A stretch of 64,000 nucleotides of DNA from Paguma larvata (GCA_030068075.1 CM057844.1:19452001-19516000), one strand, 5' to 3'. Positions 42,966-54,481 are shown, counted from the stretch's first letter. Notes: generated from the letters alone by a model not told the origin. Translations and numbers: made by a program.

Positions 42966-43549
42966 ATTAGACGAGAACCATTTGATCTGTCAATATTCTG
43001 CAAACATACTATATTAGCCAGGAGACAGTTGCAGGAACTTAAAATTACTTGAACTGTATTAAGCAAAAGTGGATTTAATGCAAGAAGCTAGGGATTTAGA
43101 AAACTTTTGGGAGGTTGAAACAACAGCTGAACTAGCTCAGCAGAGGAGATGAATCTGATGCCACACACATAGGAACACAACACCTCACTGGCACCAGGCG
43201 TCACAAGTCCCTGTGCAATGTTAGTTTTAGAGTAAGGGCATACTCTCTAGACTTCCATCAAAAAAAAAAAAAAATGAAGGCCCTGATCCCTGCCTCTCAA
43301 CACCCATGAAATTAGTGACTAGGCACTGGAATAGACTGCAGAAAACCACAGTATCTCAATGGCCAAAGCCTGCTAGCTAGAAGAACCAATGGAAGCAGCA
43401 GAAAGCTGGCCTCTGTTTCAATCTTATTCAGAACCCTAGCTTCCAGGGAGTCTGTCAAACGTACATTTTAATTTTCCAGTCTTTCCATATAAAAAAGGCA
43501 CTAGAAGGAAGTTGACATAGATGGTGAGCCCAATATATTATATCCCTCC
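42966..43549. other. Unassigned, possibly LTR-derived
   Basis: The start (CCAGGAGACAGTTGCAGGAA; GTGGATTTAATGCAAGAAG) looks like an eroded LTR/ERV-type repeat but cannot be placed. An A14 run lies near 43260. Confidence 0.35.
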
Positions 43550-44035
43550 CAGGTACTTTGTGCCAGCACACCTGTGCAGACACCTGAGATTCAAAGATGT
43601 ATTGAACATAGCCCTGTCCCCAAAAAGCTTATAGTCCAACTATGTAGCCTAGAAGTGCAATACAATGGTGCTGTTACCAGTTAAAAGTGGGGGAAAAGAG
43701 GCAGGAAAGGGCCCAAAGCAATGGGGTAGACAGTTGCTTCCAAGATGACAAGAAAAAGTTCAGAGAGGAAAAAGTGTGACCCCTCAAAGGTCGATTAGGG
43801 ATAGAGGCAATCTAAGGGGACTGGAGCAGAGGAAGCAAGGGCACAGATGGACAAGTAGTCATTTGAGAAACAGTTGTGTGATATGCAGGGCCAAGGCAAG
43901 AGATGCACGGGGCGGTGGGGGAGACTGGCCACAGAGATAGGGGAAGGTGGACCAAGCAAGTATTGTAAGTCATGCAGAAGACTTTAGAGGGTGTGGGACA
44001 CCAGTGAAAGATTTTAAGCAGAAAAGAAATATAGG
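43550..44035 (-). mobile_element. L2 LINE 3' region, antisense
   Basis: TACTTTGTGCCAGCACACCT, CATAGCCCTGTCCCCAAAAA, GCTTATAGTCCAAC, GATATGCAGGGCCAAGGCAA and GTGAAAGATTTTAAGCAGAA follow antisense L2 order. Moderately eroded. Confidence 0.65.
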
Positions 44036-44799
44036 TACAACCAGTCTGGTAATCAGGATCTCTGTAAAGAGAAACTGGAATTCTAGAAATCCAAAAGACC
44101 AGACGAGGAGATTCAGGGAAAGACAGACTAAGAATAAAGGGACAGGAATGCAGAGTGGGCAAAATTGTAGGGAACTGACTTCTGGTCAAAAGTGAGTTTC
44201 TGCAGGCACAGCTGTGTTTAGTGCCTCATGTAGCTGGTTCAGGGTGAGAGGCCACAGGTCAAAGTCAGTGACCAGTGCAGTTTCACTAAGCAAGAATACC
44301 CTCAGTGACTTGTCCCTTCATGGAATCCCTCCCTGCCTTACCCAAAGTGGATGGAAATTTTTAGAGGTGAGGAGTGAATTGGGGAAGAGAGAGAAATGGC
44401 GGCGGCGGGGGGGGGAGGAGAGGGACAAATAGAAGAGAAGAAAAACAAAACACTGTGACTAGGTGTGTTCCCAAACCATGCTGACTTGTACTAGGACATA
44501 GTCCCAGATCAGAGCCCAGCTCATGTGCCTTCTTTGAGAGCTGAACTTGGCCCCTCAAATCCTGAGTGTTTTTCTGCAATCCCCTGGGACTTGCACAGAG
44601 ACCTTTCTCAGTGACTTTCACCCCCAGTCTTTGGGAAGCTTATTTCCATCCATGAAGAAAGAGAACTGTGCCTCCCTCCTCCACCTCCCCCATCCATTGC
44701 CCAGGAGCCTTTGTCCTTTCTTCACCAAAAACTTCTCCAAGCTCACAAGGAGAACAAGTGTGCTCCCCTAGGAGCAGCATCTGAGATGGTGACTGGGTG
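44036..44799. other. Unassigned interval
   Basis: No repeat placed. A GGCGGCGGCG-plus-G-run lies at about 44399-44416. Overlapping frames (82-86 codons) without domains. Confidence 0.35.
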
Positions 44800-45170
44800 C
44801 ACATAATCTAGTGGAGGAGGGGTCTCATGAGAATGGGAATGAGCGAAACAAATGGGACAGAGGACAGACCTGAGCAAGGATGTGCTCTGAGCTGGAGTCT
44901 AGCACAGAGCTCTGGGCATGAATGGCACCACAGAGTAGACACACTTTGAGGTAAGAGGGCCAGGCTTTTGTATCATGTCAATTGCTGGCTGAAAGTCGCC
45001 CTTCCCCAGCAGGGGACATGTAACCTCCAAGAGGAGATAGTTCCCACCCAACTGAGGGAAATTCTTGAGAGAAGGAGCCCCTCTTGAGCCTTTAGCAGCC
45101 AACACAACTGCTCCACAGCAATGAAGAAACCATACTCCTTTCTGGTAAAGGGAATCTGGGCGGGACACCA
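44800..45170. mobile_element. LTR-like repeat, family unresolved
   Basis: CTGGAGTCTAGCACAGAGCT and CTGGGCATGAATGGCACCAC parallel 39270-39335 (GAAATCTAGC…; GAGCACAAATGGCACCAC), so the two tracts are related copies. Neither reaches a recognisable end. Confidence 0.4.
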
Positions 45171-46319
45171 ATAGTGTCCAGTGCAGATGTAATGCTCATT
45201 TTGTCAAGCTCACTGCACTGGATCCTTATCTCCTAACCATGCCTCTGTCTTTTAGGAGACTCTCTATAAAAACTCAAAAGATCCCTGACCTTGAGGAGAA
45301 CAAGTGAAGAGTACAAGTGGCCCCACAGGCCTCTTTCACATGGTTATGAGTATGCCATGAATCCAAGCAAATCTTCTGGAACACAACTTCTCCCACCTTC
45401 CTCTCTGGCTGAGCCCAGGTCTTTGGAAACTGTACCTCCCAAAGCAGCTGGTCCACAGAAAAGTTCACTAAACTTGCTCTGTGGTCCTACAGGTATTCAA
45501 CTTGGTCGCCCCAAGCACTGGGAGAGATGTTCCTCCCAAGTCTAGAGAGCTCTCTCAGATAGCTTTACAGGAGCAAAGTTCTTCTGGCTAAACTGCAAAG
45601 TAACTACATGAGCTGCTTCTCCAATTCAGGATATGATGTATAACACCTTATTCATACTGTCTTAATTAATCATTCATTCAAGACCTATTAGTAGAAGTCT
45701 AACATCTCTGTCTCAAGCAGGCTCCTCCTTGCAAATTTTCTAAGGAACTTGGACCCTGAATCAGACTGAAGGGGGTTCATTCTTGCTTCCAAATGCCAAT
45801 AGGAGAGACAACTGGAGTCTCACCAGCTTCTGGGACTATAACTTCATGGACTATAGTCCATGGCTGATGGACTTCCCTGGCCCAGACGCACTGAAGGCCT
45901 CATGTTTGGGATACAAGGCTGCAACCATCTTAGTTTACAGCTCATGCTCACTCACCAGATCCCAGAGATGACCACTGTGGTAGAGGGCTCCCACCTCCAC
46001 ATACGTTGGTCAGAGCAAGTTCTCCCTCACCAACCCCTTGGTCTTCATGCCAAGCCCCATCCTCAGCTTAGTGAATTCCAGTTCTAGAACTTCATTGCTC
46101 CTCCCAGCCCCTGGGCTTGGTCCACACCAACAGATTTCCATAACTTGGCATCTCCAGGAACAGACATTGAAATCTTTGTCCTTTTTCTCATGAAAGATCC
46201 ATAGACCTTTATGAAAATAAGTTCTTCTAATAACTTAGAGCTCTGCATACCAAGAGAAAGCTTTCCCTCAGCTCCACAAAAGTCTTAGGACAGGTACGCT
46301 GTAGTCCTCTTCTGTTGTT
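45171..46319. other. Unassigned interval
   Basis: No transposon or gene recognised; several 60-84-codon frames without domains. Confidence 0.35.
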
Positions 46320-46905
46320 CATTCAATGTTCTGGTTCTTCCTTCCTTCTAGCTCAAAATAGAATTGTGCTTCTCTGCCCTCTTGTGGTCCAGGCGGGACA
46401 TGTGATCAGTTCTGGCCAATGAGGCATAAATGTAAGTGACACATATCACCAGGGCTGGCTACATAATTTATAGGGCTCAGTGTAAACTAAAAATGTGGGG
46501 CCCTGGCTTTTAAATTATTAAGATTTTCAAGATGGCAACAGCAGAGCAGTAAACCAAGCATGGAACCCTTCTGAGCCTGGGGGGCCCTGTACATACCTTA
46601 TATGCCCATGAAGCTGGCTCTATTTGCCCCTTGCAAGTTGGAGCATTTAATTACCTATGTAAAACACTCCAGAGGTCTTTCTTTTCCTCCAAAAGACCAG
46701 CAACATTTGAGATTGTGGATGCTCCATCAACCTGGGCCCCTGACAGCTACCAGTAGCAGAGATCCTTCCCCACAATCCAAAATAGACAGGTAGCATAGTA
46801 ATAAATAAGCCTTTGTTGTTGGAGTTGTTTGCTACTGCGACATAAGTACCCCATCCTGGTTGAGGCACATCCTAACCCGAGACAATAGATTTCTACTAGG
46901 CATAT
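46320..46905 (+). mobile_element. LTR-like repeat with a nested DNA element
   Basis: GGCGGGACATGTGATCAGTT and CTGGCCAATGAGGCATAAAT resemble the MaLR-like 5' or central zone. The end AATAAATAAGCCTTTGTTGT, TGGAGTTGTTTGCTACTGCG resembles its 3' terminus. Between about 46450 and 46620 lies a possible DNA element starting CAGGGCTGGCT and ending AGCTGGCTCT. Both assignments are tentative. Confidence 0.45.
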
Positions 46906-48261
46906 ATTTACCCCTGTAACACTGCCACTCATTTACCCTTCCTAAGACCAAAAAGATAACTGTCTGTCCCATCCCGTCAATCTCATGAACAGCTAGCTCC
47001 TTCACTGGATGAAAATCTGTGCCGGATTATGAACCACTTGCATAACTTTTCCAGAGTGTCTGACCAGGGGTAAGGCCTCAGTAATTGGAATTCTAGACAT
47101 TCTAAATATTTTAAAGTTTTCCATCAAAACTCCTTGGACTCTTGTTGTACTCCACATTATAAAAGCCAACACAAAGGACCCTAAATAAGGATCATCTCAC
47201 ATAACTGGAAGTGCAGAGGTAGGGCAAACTCTGGTTCCATTTCTTAGAGAAATGGAACCTCTCAGCTCCACCCTCCTCTGAGGGGAGTTTGTTCTCAGGC
47301 AAAATGGTGCCCAGCAGAAACAGGGGCAGTGCACTGCTTTGTTCAAAGTAGTGGAGAACACAATGAACCTTTCATTTAACCTTAAAAGTCCTTCTCTTCA
47401 GCCTCATTCGACCCAGCTAGGTCATGTATCCATTCCTGGACCAATAACAATGGTTAGAGGAATGCCAAGTGCTGATTGTTTCATTCATCAACATTTATCG
47501 AGCATTCATTGAGTATGGGACATTATTCTAACTTCCGTGATGACAGGAGCTTAAATCTGGCCTCTGGAAATATATATTGAGAGAGGTAGGATAGGCTTTC
47601 CATAAGCGGCTTAGACTAGTCAGAACTGTCCCACCCCCTTCCCATCCCCTGCTGGGGCTGAGATGTACTTTCTTTAGTGGCATGGATTGGGGGAGTTGAA
47701 GTAGGGGGCAGGCTACCAGCACAATGTTGGAGTTCTGCCAGGGAATGGAGGAGGGAGTGGATATTGGGTAGACTACCAACTATGACTACTCTACTCCTTT
47801 TTCTGAAAAGATTTATTTTGTGAAGCACATTAAGACCTAATTTTACAGTAAAACAGGCTTCTGCATAAATTGCAAACAGAAATGTCAATAGTGCAAACTC
47901 TTTTGCAATATTTTCACAATATGTAGGAAAAGCTATAAAAATTTTATATCTAAGTGATTTTATATCCAGCGATTCCAAATCCCCAAACTTGTTAACCAGT
48001 TGCCATAGCTCTCTCTCCTCTCTCTTTCTCTCTCTCATTTCAAAGCCAAACTCCCCACCTTAACAGTCACTTTTCACTGTTGTGCCACCCTCGTTTCCAC
48101 CAGCCAAGCCCTTAAGACTCCTACGCCCCTCCTTCTTTCCTCTCTTGTCCCTAAACAGTCTCTTCAGATGTCCCAATTCCTTCAAGATTTGGCCACGGCA
48201 CCCACCTCGAGATTCAGGGCTCTTGCCCTCATTTCCAAAGGGACTACTTACTGATCTTAAT
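46906..48261. other. Mostly unassigned; small antisense L2 piece
   Basis: At about 47475-47560, TTTCATTCATCAACATTTAT and CGAGCATTCATTGAGTATGG look like the antisense L2 terminus. The rest, including a 140-codon minus frame (47616-48038), shows no domain. Confidence 0.4.
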
Positions 48262-48990
48262 TATATCATTGTGGAACTAACGCCCACTCATTATAGAAAA
48301 TACAAAAAGATAGAACAGCCAGGGGTTATGGGTGGCTCAGTCGGTTAAGCATCCAACTCTTGATTTTGGCTCAGGTCATGATCTCATGGTTTGTAGGACC
48401 AAGCCCCATGTTGGTCTCTGCACTGACAGTGTGGAGCCTGCTTGAGATTCTCTCCCTCTCTCTCTGCCCCTCCCCAGCTCACCTGCATGTATTTGCACAA
48501 GCTCCCTTTCTCTCTCTTTCTCAAAATAAATAAATAAACTTTAAAAAATATATAGAATAGTCAAATGAATAAAAATAATCATCCACACCCAGAAAATAAT
48601 TTGGCCTCCATCCTTTCAGTCTTATTCCTATGTATTTTTACACAGTGGAGGTCATGGTGCATCTATAATTTTATATTTTGATTTTTACCTTTGTGTAATA
48701 TTTATGCAATATAACATGCCCCATATTTACTAAATCTTTGTAAAGATCTTACAGTTTAGTGATAATCTGTCCTCAGACAGTCTGTAGTTCCTTCAGTCTT
48801 TCCCTTTCTCTTGAACATTTAATTTGTTTCCAGCTTGTCGCTACTATAAAGATGATGAACATTTCACGCAAGAGTCTTTTACCAAATGGTCTCCTTGAAA
48901 TCGATTGCCAGATATGGAATGACTAAATCATTAGATATAAATTTTTTATAGCTTTTCCCACATGTTGTGAAAATGTCGCCAAAGAGGTAG
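48262..48990 (-). mobile_element. Old L1ME-like 3' end, antisense, interrupted by a SINE
   Basis: ACAGTGGAGGTCATGGTGCA, ATAATTTTATATTTTGATTT, TTAATTTGTTTCCAGCTTGT, CGCTACTATAAAGATGATGA match an antisense old L1 3' end. The left edge near 48262 (TTATATCATTGTGGAACTAA) continues across the SINE. Confidence 0.6.
48322..48548 (+). mobile_element. SINEC_Fc subfamily variant
   Basis: Has GCACTGACAGTGTGGAGCCT instead of the GCTCAGAGCC block and an extra TCTTGATTT segment after the A-box region (CAACTCTTGATTTTGGCTC). TSD-like AGATAGAACAGCC before, ATATAGAATAGTC after. Confidence 0.92.
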
Positions 48991-49045
48991 CACTGTTGAC
49001 AGTCCTGTTTACGATTTATGCGAAAAGCTGTTTTACTGCATGCTT

Positions 49046-49515
49046 AGCTTCCTATTGCTGCTGTAACAAATTTACTCACATTTAGGGGCTGAAAGCAACA
49101 CAAATGTGTTTCCTTATACTTCCAGAGGCCAGAAGTCCAAAATCAGTTTTAGTGGGATAAAGTCTAGGTGTCAGCGGGCCTGGAAGCTCTAAGGGAAAAT
49201 CCACTTCATTGCCTTTTCCAGCTTTAGGAGGCCACTTACATTCCTTGGCTTGTGACCCCTTCCTTGAATTGCTCCACTCCTTTGCCACCACTACTGCATC
49301 TCCCGCTTCTCTTCTACAGACAAATCTCTCTCCGCTTCCAGTTTATAAAGACACTTGTGATTACCCTTAATTCCCACCTTGATAATCCAGGATAATTTCA
49401 AAATCCTTAGTTTAATCACATTTGCAACATCCCTTTTGCCCTGTAGAATAACATTCAAAGCTTCTAGGGATTAGGATATGGGTATCTTTGAAGGTCATTA
49501 CTCAGCCTAGCACAC
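49046..49515 (-). mobile_element. MLT1-class (MaLR) LTR, antisense
   Basis: Reading +, AGCTTCCTATTGCTGCTGTA, CAAATTTACTCACATTTAGG, AGAGGCCAGAAGTCCAAAAT, CCTTTTCCAGCTTTAGGAGG, CTTGGCTTGTGACCCCTTCC, TATAAAGACACTTGTGATTA, GGGATTAGGATATGGGTATC, TCATTACTCAGCCTAGCAC are collinear with antisense MLT1. Confidence 0.88.
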
Positions 49516-49616
49516 TACACTCTTGCCCACATCAGGTATTCCTGTTTTTCCTTTACTTTGGACTAATTTGTCCAAATTAATTTAATGTGTGGAACATTAA
49601 AATATCAATGATGACA

Positions 49617-49750
49617 GGGTCACCTAGGTGGCTCAGTCACTTAAGCATCTGACTTCGGCTTAGGTCATGATCTCACGGTTCTTGGGTGTGAGCCCCACGT
49701 CAGGCTCTATGCTGACAGCTCAGAGTCTACAACCTGCTTCAGATTCTGTA

Positions 49751-49792
<42 letters not shown>

Positions 49793-49867
49793 CTTCCCCT
49801 GCTCACATGCTATCTCTCTCTCTCTCTCTGTCTCTCAAAAATAAAAAAACATTAAAAAAATTTAAAA
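49617..49867 (+). mobile_element. SINEC_Fc with expanded CT repeat
   Basis: Full copy whose CT-rich segment holds a pure run near 49758-49788 and a second at 49811-49826. TSD CAATGATGA before and TAATGATGA after the tail. Confidence 0.94.
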
Positions 49868-50018
49868 AGTAATGATGAGTGAATTTGCATTTTAATATTT
49901 TAGCCATTTAAATTTCCTCTCTAAAGACTTGTCTGTGTCTTCATGTGTCTGTTGAAATATTAAAATTATACTTACCAAATTCATAATTATTTTTACATAT
50001 TAAGAACATCAACCTTCA

Positions 50019-50225
50019 GGGGGCGCCTGGGTGGCTCTGTTGGTTAAGCATCCGACTTTGGCTCAGGTCATGATCTCACAGCTCATGGGTTCATGCCCCA
50101 TGTCAGCTGTGCTGACAGCTCAGAGCCTGGAGCTTGCCTCTCTCTTTGCCCCTCCCCTGCTCACTCTCTGTCTCTCAAAAATAAATAAAATGTTTAAAAA
50201 AGTGTTTTTGATAAGTAAAAAAAAA
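50019..50225 (+). mobile_element. SINEC_Fc
   Basis: Copy starting GGGGGCGCCTGGGTGGCTCT, missing part of the GAGTTCGAGCC-to-CTGTG segment (CCCCATGTCAGCTGTGCTG). The tail AAAATAAATAAAATG is followed by GTGTTTTTGATAAG and another A run. A poor TSD (AACATCAACCTT / AACATCAGTTTT) encloses all of it. Confidence 0.92.
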
Positions 50226-50329
50226 TAACATCAGTTTTTGGTTTGGTGTGTGTATCGCCAATACTTTAATGTTTGTATGTTTTCAGCAGCTATTTTTTTC
50301 TTTTATATCTCTTTTGCACTTTTTGTCTG

Positions 50330-50770
50330 ATTTACAGAGAGGAAGGTTTTCTGGGTGTGAGGTATATAGTTCTATGAGTTTCAACAAATGCACAGAGTTA
50401 ATTGAACTGCCCTCTCTCTTGATAATGGTAATACGTACACTCTTCTGTTACTATTTTGATTTCTGTTTAATTATGATGGGATGGGTGCAGGATGGGATAC
50501 GGACAGAAATTTTTAATGTGATCTAATAAAATTTGTAACTTTTATGATTTCTTCCAACTTTTTAAACCTTATTAAGTATTCCCCATCTAGAGATTTCTTC
50601 ATGCTTTTATAGTCTTTTTTATATTATATTTGGTTCTTTAATCCATTGAAATTTATTTTGCTGTACAGTAAGATGAGACTCTAAATTGATTTTTTCCCCG
50701 AAGTTGTAAAGCTATTGTCCCAGCACCATTTATTGAATAATCCATTTCTTCCCTACTGTTCTAGGAGTCC
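50330..50770 (-). mobile_element. Old L1 ORF2 fragment, antisense
   Basis: GGTTCTTTAATCCATTGAAA, TTTATTTTGCTGTACAGTAA and AAAGCTATTGTCCCAGCACC, ATTTATTGAATAATCCATT are antisense L1 ORF2. The left part (from 50330) is A/T-rich and less certain. Confidence 0.65.
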
Positions 50771-51128
50771 TCCCCAGAGAGACATTTAAAGGCACCATTT
50801 CAGGAGGCTAAATAAACTCTCACAGTTTTTTTAAAAACTGAATTTTCTTGTCCTGAAACACAAAAGAAATCGATGCTAAGTTTAAAAACTTCTGCTATTA
50901 ATTGTTAACATATCCTGGATTCCCATGCCAAATTAAATTAAAAGTATTTGAGGTTGTAAGCTATCAGTTTTTTCTTCAGCTCGCTAATGGAGCTGAAGTG
51001 AAAAGAAACAGGTTTTGTCAACCACCTAGTGGTTATGAGCGGGGGTCTCAAAAAACTTCTGCATAAAATTTTGTACGTGGAGATGGATGGATGGTAAAAA
51101 TTTGTACTTGGTATGCACACTTGGTGTG
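50771..51128. other. Unassigned interval
   Basis: A/T-rich, no repeat placed. A 100-codon minus frame (50938-51240) is partly a translation of the adjacent TG repeat. Confidence 0.35.
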
Positions 51129-51143
51129 TACACGCGCACGTGT

Positions 51144-51180
<37 letters not shown>
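51129..51180 (+). repeat. (TG)n microsatellite
   Basis: TG run of about 20 units with a CGCGCACG-like start. Long enough to be polymorphic. Confidence 0.95.
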
Positions 51181-51224
51181 GTTTTTGCTTAAGCCCTTGC
51201 TCCCCAAACTTTCATTTCCCCGAC

Positions 51225-51605
51225 CAGCAAGATCAGCCACAACTGACAGCTTTTAGCAAGTCAGGATCTCAGGCCCGACCCCAACTTACTGAATGGGGAT
51301 GTGCATGTTTTTTAATTTTTTCTCTTTATTATTTATTTTTGAGAGAGAGAAAGATAGAGCATGAGTAGGGGAGGGGCAGAGACAGAGAAGGAGACACAGA
51401 ACCTGAAGCAGGCTCCAGGCTCTAAGCTGCCAGCACAGAGCCTGACATGGGGCTTGAACCCGTAAATCACGAGATCATGACCTGAGCTGAAGTCAGACAT
51501 TCAACCAACTGAGCCACCCAGGTGCCCCGGGGATGTGCATTTTAACAAGATCCCCAAGTGACCCATGAGCATGTTAAGGTCTGAGAGGCACAGCTCCAGC
51601 GTGGG
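51225..51605 (-). mobile_element. MER5A relic interrupted by a SINE
   Basis: CTCAGGCCCGACCCCAACTT and ACTGAATGGGGATGTGCAT before the SINE; TTTAACAAGATCCCCAAGTG, GTCTGAGAGGCACAG after it. The order is antisense MER5A. Confidence 0.82.
51307..51528 (-). mobile_element. SINEC_Fc in MER5A, perfect TSD
   Basis: Antisense copy ending GAGCCACCCAGGTGCCCC. The 12-bp TSD GGGGATGTGCAT is at 51295-51306 and 51529-51540. Confidence 0.96.
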
Positions 51606-52254
51606 CTTACTGCTTGATTTGGCTAGGGCTTTCATTGTGATAAATTCTATCTGTAAAACATGGCCTTTTAACCACAGCAAAGGAACAGAGACCCATCCAG
51701 GTAACATCATTCAAGGGGACAGAGAAGCATCAAGGCAGCACCACAGACTGAGTCGTGTGGTGCTTCCCTCAACCTGAAGAGTTCCCTGGTCGTCACTCCT
51801 GTTCTCTACCATGAATGTGACTCGGTCACTGGCCTATCTTCTTACTTTTCCCCCTAATACATATTGGCTGGTTCTTTCCATAACTTCCTGACAAAATTCC
51901 ATAAAGGGATTGTCTGATTGCCCTAATTATTTGCTTTACTCCAGGAAGCAGAACTTTCATGCCAGGCCCTCTCATGGCCAGCCTGGGTATTGTCTACCCT
52001 TGGGCCCCTTCCTTATCACCAAGGGTGATACAATTTCCCTAAGAGCCCATGGGTGTGGAACGTCCAAATGTTGTCACACATGCTCTTCTCACACTTTAAA
52101 GAAGATAGCACTGTGGTTCATCACAGCCTGAGCTCTATGCCTAAAGATGAATAGAATTTGTTAAAACATTCATAACTTCTCCCAAAAGCACTTTTGTGTG
52201 TGATTGGGTAGAGACTTAACTGTCCTTAAAGTAAGGAGTAGTTATCCCACCGGA
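51606..52254. other. Unassigned interval
   Basis: No repeat or gene recognised. Confidence 0.35.
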
Positions 52255-52560
52255 ATTTATTTTTGTATCTGAGTGTAGTTGACACACAATGTTACATTAG
52301 TTTCAGGTGTACAACATAGTGATTCAACAAGTTTATACATTGTGTTATGTTCACCACAAATGTACCTACCGTCTCTCCCAATACATTGCTATTACAATAT
52401 CATTGACTATATTCCTTGCTGTGTCTTTTATTCCTTTGACTTATTCATTCCATAACTGGAAGCCCCTATCTCGCACTGTTCTTCACTCACTTTGCCCAAT
52501 CCCCACCCCGCACACACACACCTCCCCCCCCCCGCCCCTCTGGCAACCATCAGTTGTCCA
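52255..52560 (-). mobile_element. L1MA-type 3'UTR, antisense
   Basis: GAGTGTAGTTGACACACAAT, GTTACATTAGTTTCAGGTGT, ACAACATAGTGATTCAACAA, ATATCATTGACTATATTCCT, CATAACTGGAAGCCCCTATC are the standard antisense L1MA 3'UTR. A C-rich/CA patch lies near 52500-52535. The 98-codon frame is its translation. Confidence 0.88.
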
Positions 52561-52859
52561 TAAATCAAGATCACAGTGTTGTCCACAACCACGCATCATT
52601 TGAGCACTAAAACCAACCAGATACAAACTTTTAATCTACTTCTTTTGCCCTGATGCTTCTCTCTGGTACCTGGGCTCTCCTGTCTTCACCCCACATGTAG
52701 GTTAATGTCTCAGCTAATCTGAGCTGCTTCCATATCAAGGACACAAGAGCGAGCTTTCCAGGTGGCTGGGGAGGGCAGAAGCTGATACTTCCAAGGGCTC
52801 ATTTCAGGCCTGGCCTCTCCATGCCAGCATTCAGAGGTCATTTTGGCCAAATAGGACAC
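52561..52859. other. Unassigned interval
   Basis: Nothing recognised. Confidence 0.35.
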
Positions 52860-53010
52860 AACGGCTAGTGACTATTTACTGAGCATCTGCCAAACTGAAG
52901 GAGAGACAGGAGGAGATCTAGTCCCTACCCTTGGAGAGTTCACCATCTGCTATGAAGATAAACCAACCTACAGCAAAGAGAAAAGTAATTAGACACATAG
53001 GAGTTTTTTC
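52860..53010 (-). mobile_element. L2 3' fragment, antisense
   Basis: GACTATTTACTGAGCATCTG, CTAGTCCCTACCCTTGGAGA and GTTCACCATCTGC fit antisense L2 terminus. Confidence 0.65.
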
Positions 53011-53119
53011 TCAAAAGTAGTGACAGGAGAGACCGGGTAGTCTGGTCAGAGTGTTTACCTTAACATTATAGCATCCACAAGTAAACTGCAAAGTCCAACC
53101 CACCAGCTAGCTCATTCAT

Positions 53120-53340
53120 TTTGTACACTAGTTCACTCATTCAACAAACATGTGTGGAGCACTCAGTGTCATTTAATTCTCATGCTCCTGAGAGGCAGAT
53201 AGCATTATTACCACTTTACAGATGAGGAAACTGAAGCCTAGAGAGGCAAAAATGACTTGCCCAAGGCCACCCGGCTCACAAGTGTTAGGGCTGGGACTCA
53301 CATTAGGGGCTGCTGCCTGATTCCCGAGCTCCCACTCTCA
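53120..53340 (+). mobile_element. MIR SINE, nearly full
   Basis: CATTTAATTCTCATGCTCCT, GAGAGGCAGATAGCATTATT, ACCACTTTACAGATGAGGAA, ACTGAAGCCTAGAGAGGC, CTTGCCCAAGGCCACCCGGC and AGGGCTGGGACTCACATT are in MIR order; well preserved. Confidence 0.9.
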
Positions 53341-54052
53341 GCTGGTATGCCGTTGGCTCCTTATCCAGGGCTGGGACTCAAAATAGCAGGGAAGGAGGAC
53401 ACTCCTGGAAGGGGGTGGTGTAAGGAAGCTTGTTGTTGGAAAAATGGGAGATATTTTCTCCAGATAGATTAAGAACTAAATTTGAGCATTTACTGCCTCC
53501 TATAAAAGAATATGGAAGGTGACAGACATCGGGACTACTTGTGGAGATCTAAAGGCCAAGTAAAAATGGTGAGAACTTGCTTCTGAGTTTTATCGGCTTG
53601 GGGTGGAGGCACATGAACTCCTTTAGGCCTCCTTGGGGGGTGGGAGGTGGGCAGAGAGGGTCAGGAAGACCCAGTCTGCACAGGTGAGTTTTGGCAGGAA
53701 TGAGGACTCCCCCTTGCTGAGTCCAGTCCCTTAGCCAAGGACACAGAGCCAGATGAAAGGCAGAGACAAGACTGAGATCTCTTGTAACAAGCCTCAGCCC
53801 ACGTCTCGGCAGGGTAAATGACAACCTAAACAAGGACAGAGGAACCAGAAGGCCTCATAAAGACCTCAGAAACCTTGTATTCCCCAGTATTACAAAGGCA
53901 CATGAGCCTTTGCCCATACATCCAATCCATGTAAGGAAAAGAAGTAAGGTAGCTGAGGGTGGAAGCAATTTTATCCTGAAGTTCCCAGGCATTAGTTAAA
54001 GGGAACTGGATAAGGTATTGTATCATAGTAAGTTCTAAAACTGGGGATAGTG
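53341..54052. other. Unassigned interval
   Basis: No transposon recognised. The 94- and 77-codon minus frames here lack domains. Confidence 0.35.
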
Positions 54053-54272
54053 AGGGCACCTGGGTGGCTCAATCATTTAAGCCTCTGACTTGGGCTCAGG
54101 TGAGGATCTCAATGGTTCGTGGGTTCAAGCCCCACATCAGGCTCTGTGCTGACAGCTCAGAGCCTGGAGCCTGCTTGGGATCCTCTGTCTCCCTCTCTCT
54201 CTGCCCCTCCGTGCTTGTGCTCTCTCTCTCCCTCTCTCAAAAATAAAGAAACCTTTAAAAAGAAAAAAAACC
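54053..54272 (+). mobile_element. SINEC_Fc, first of a cluster of three
   Basis: Full copy (GGGCACCTGGGTGGCTCAAT…), with tail AAAATAAAGAAACC plus an A-rich run that joins the next SINE directly. TSD unclear. Confidence 0.95.
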
Positions 54273-54274
54273 AA

Positions 54275-54445
54275 GGATGCCTGGGTCGCTCAGTTGGTTG
54301 AGCGTACAACTTCAACTCAGGACATGATCTCATGGTTCGAGGGTTCGAGCTCTGCATTGAACTCTGTGCTGACAGCTCAGTGCCTGGAGCCTACTTCGGA
54401 TTCTGTGTCTCCCCATCTCTCTGCCCCTTCCTCCATTCATGCGAA

Positions 54446-54481
<36 letters not shown>

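Noticed and set aside
44399..44416. GGC/G-run as a trinucleotide-expansion locus
   Set aside because: Only about three GGC units followed by a G run; too short to matter.
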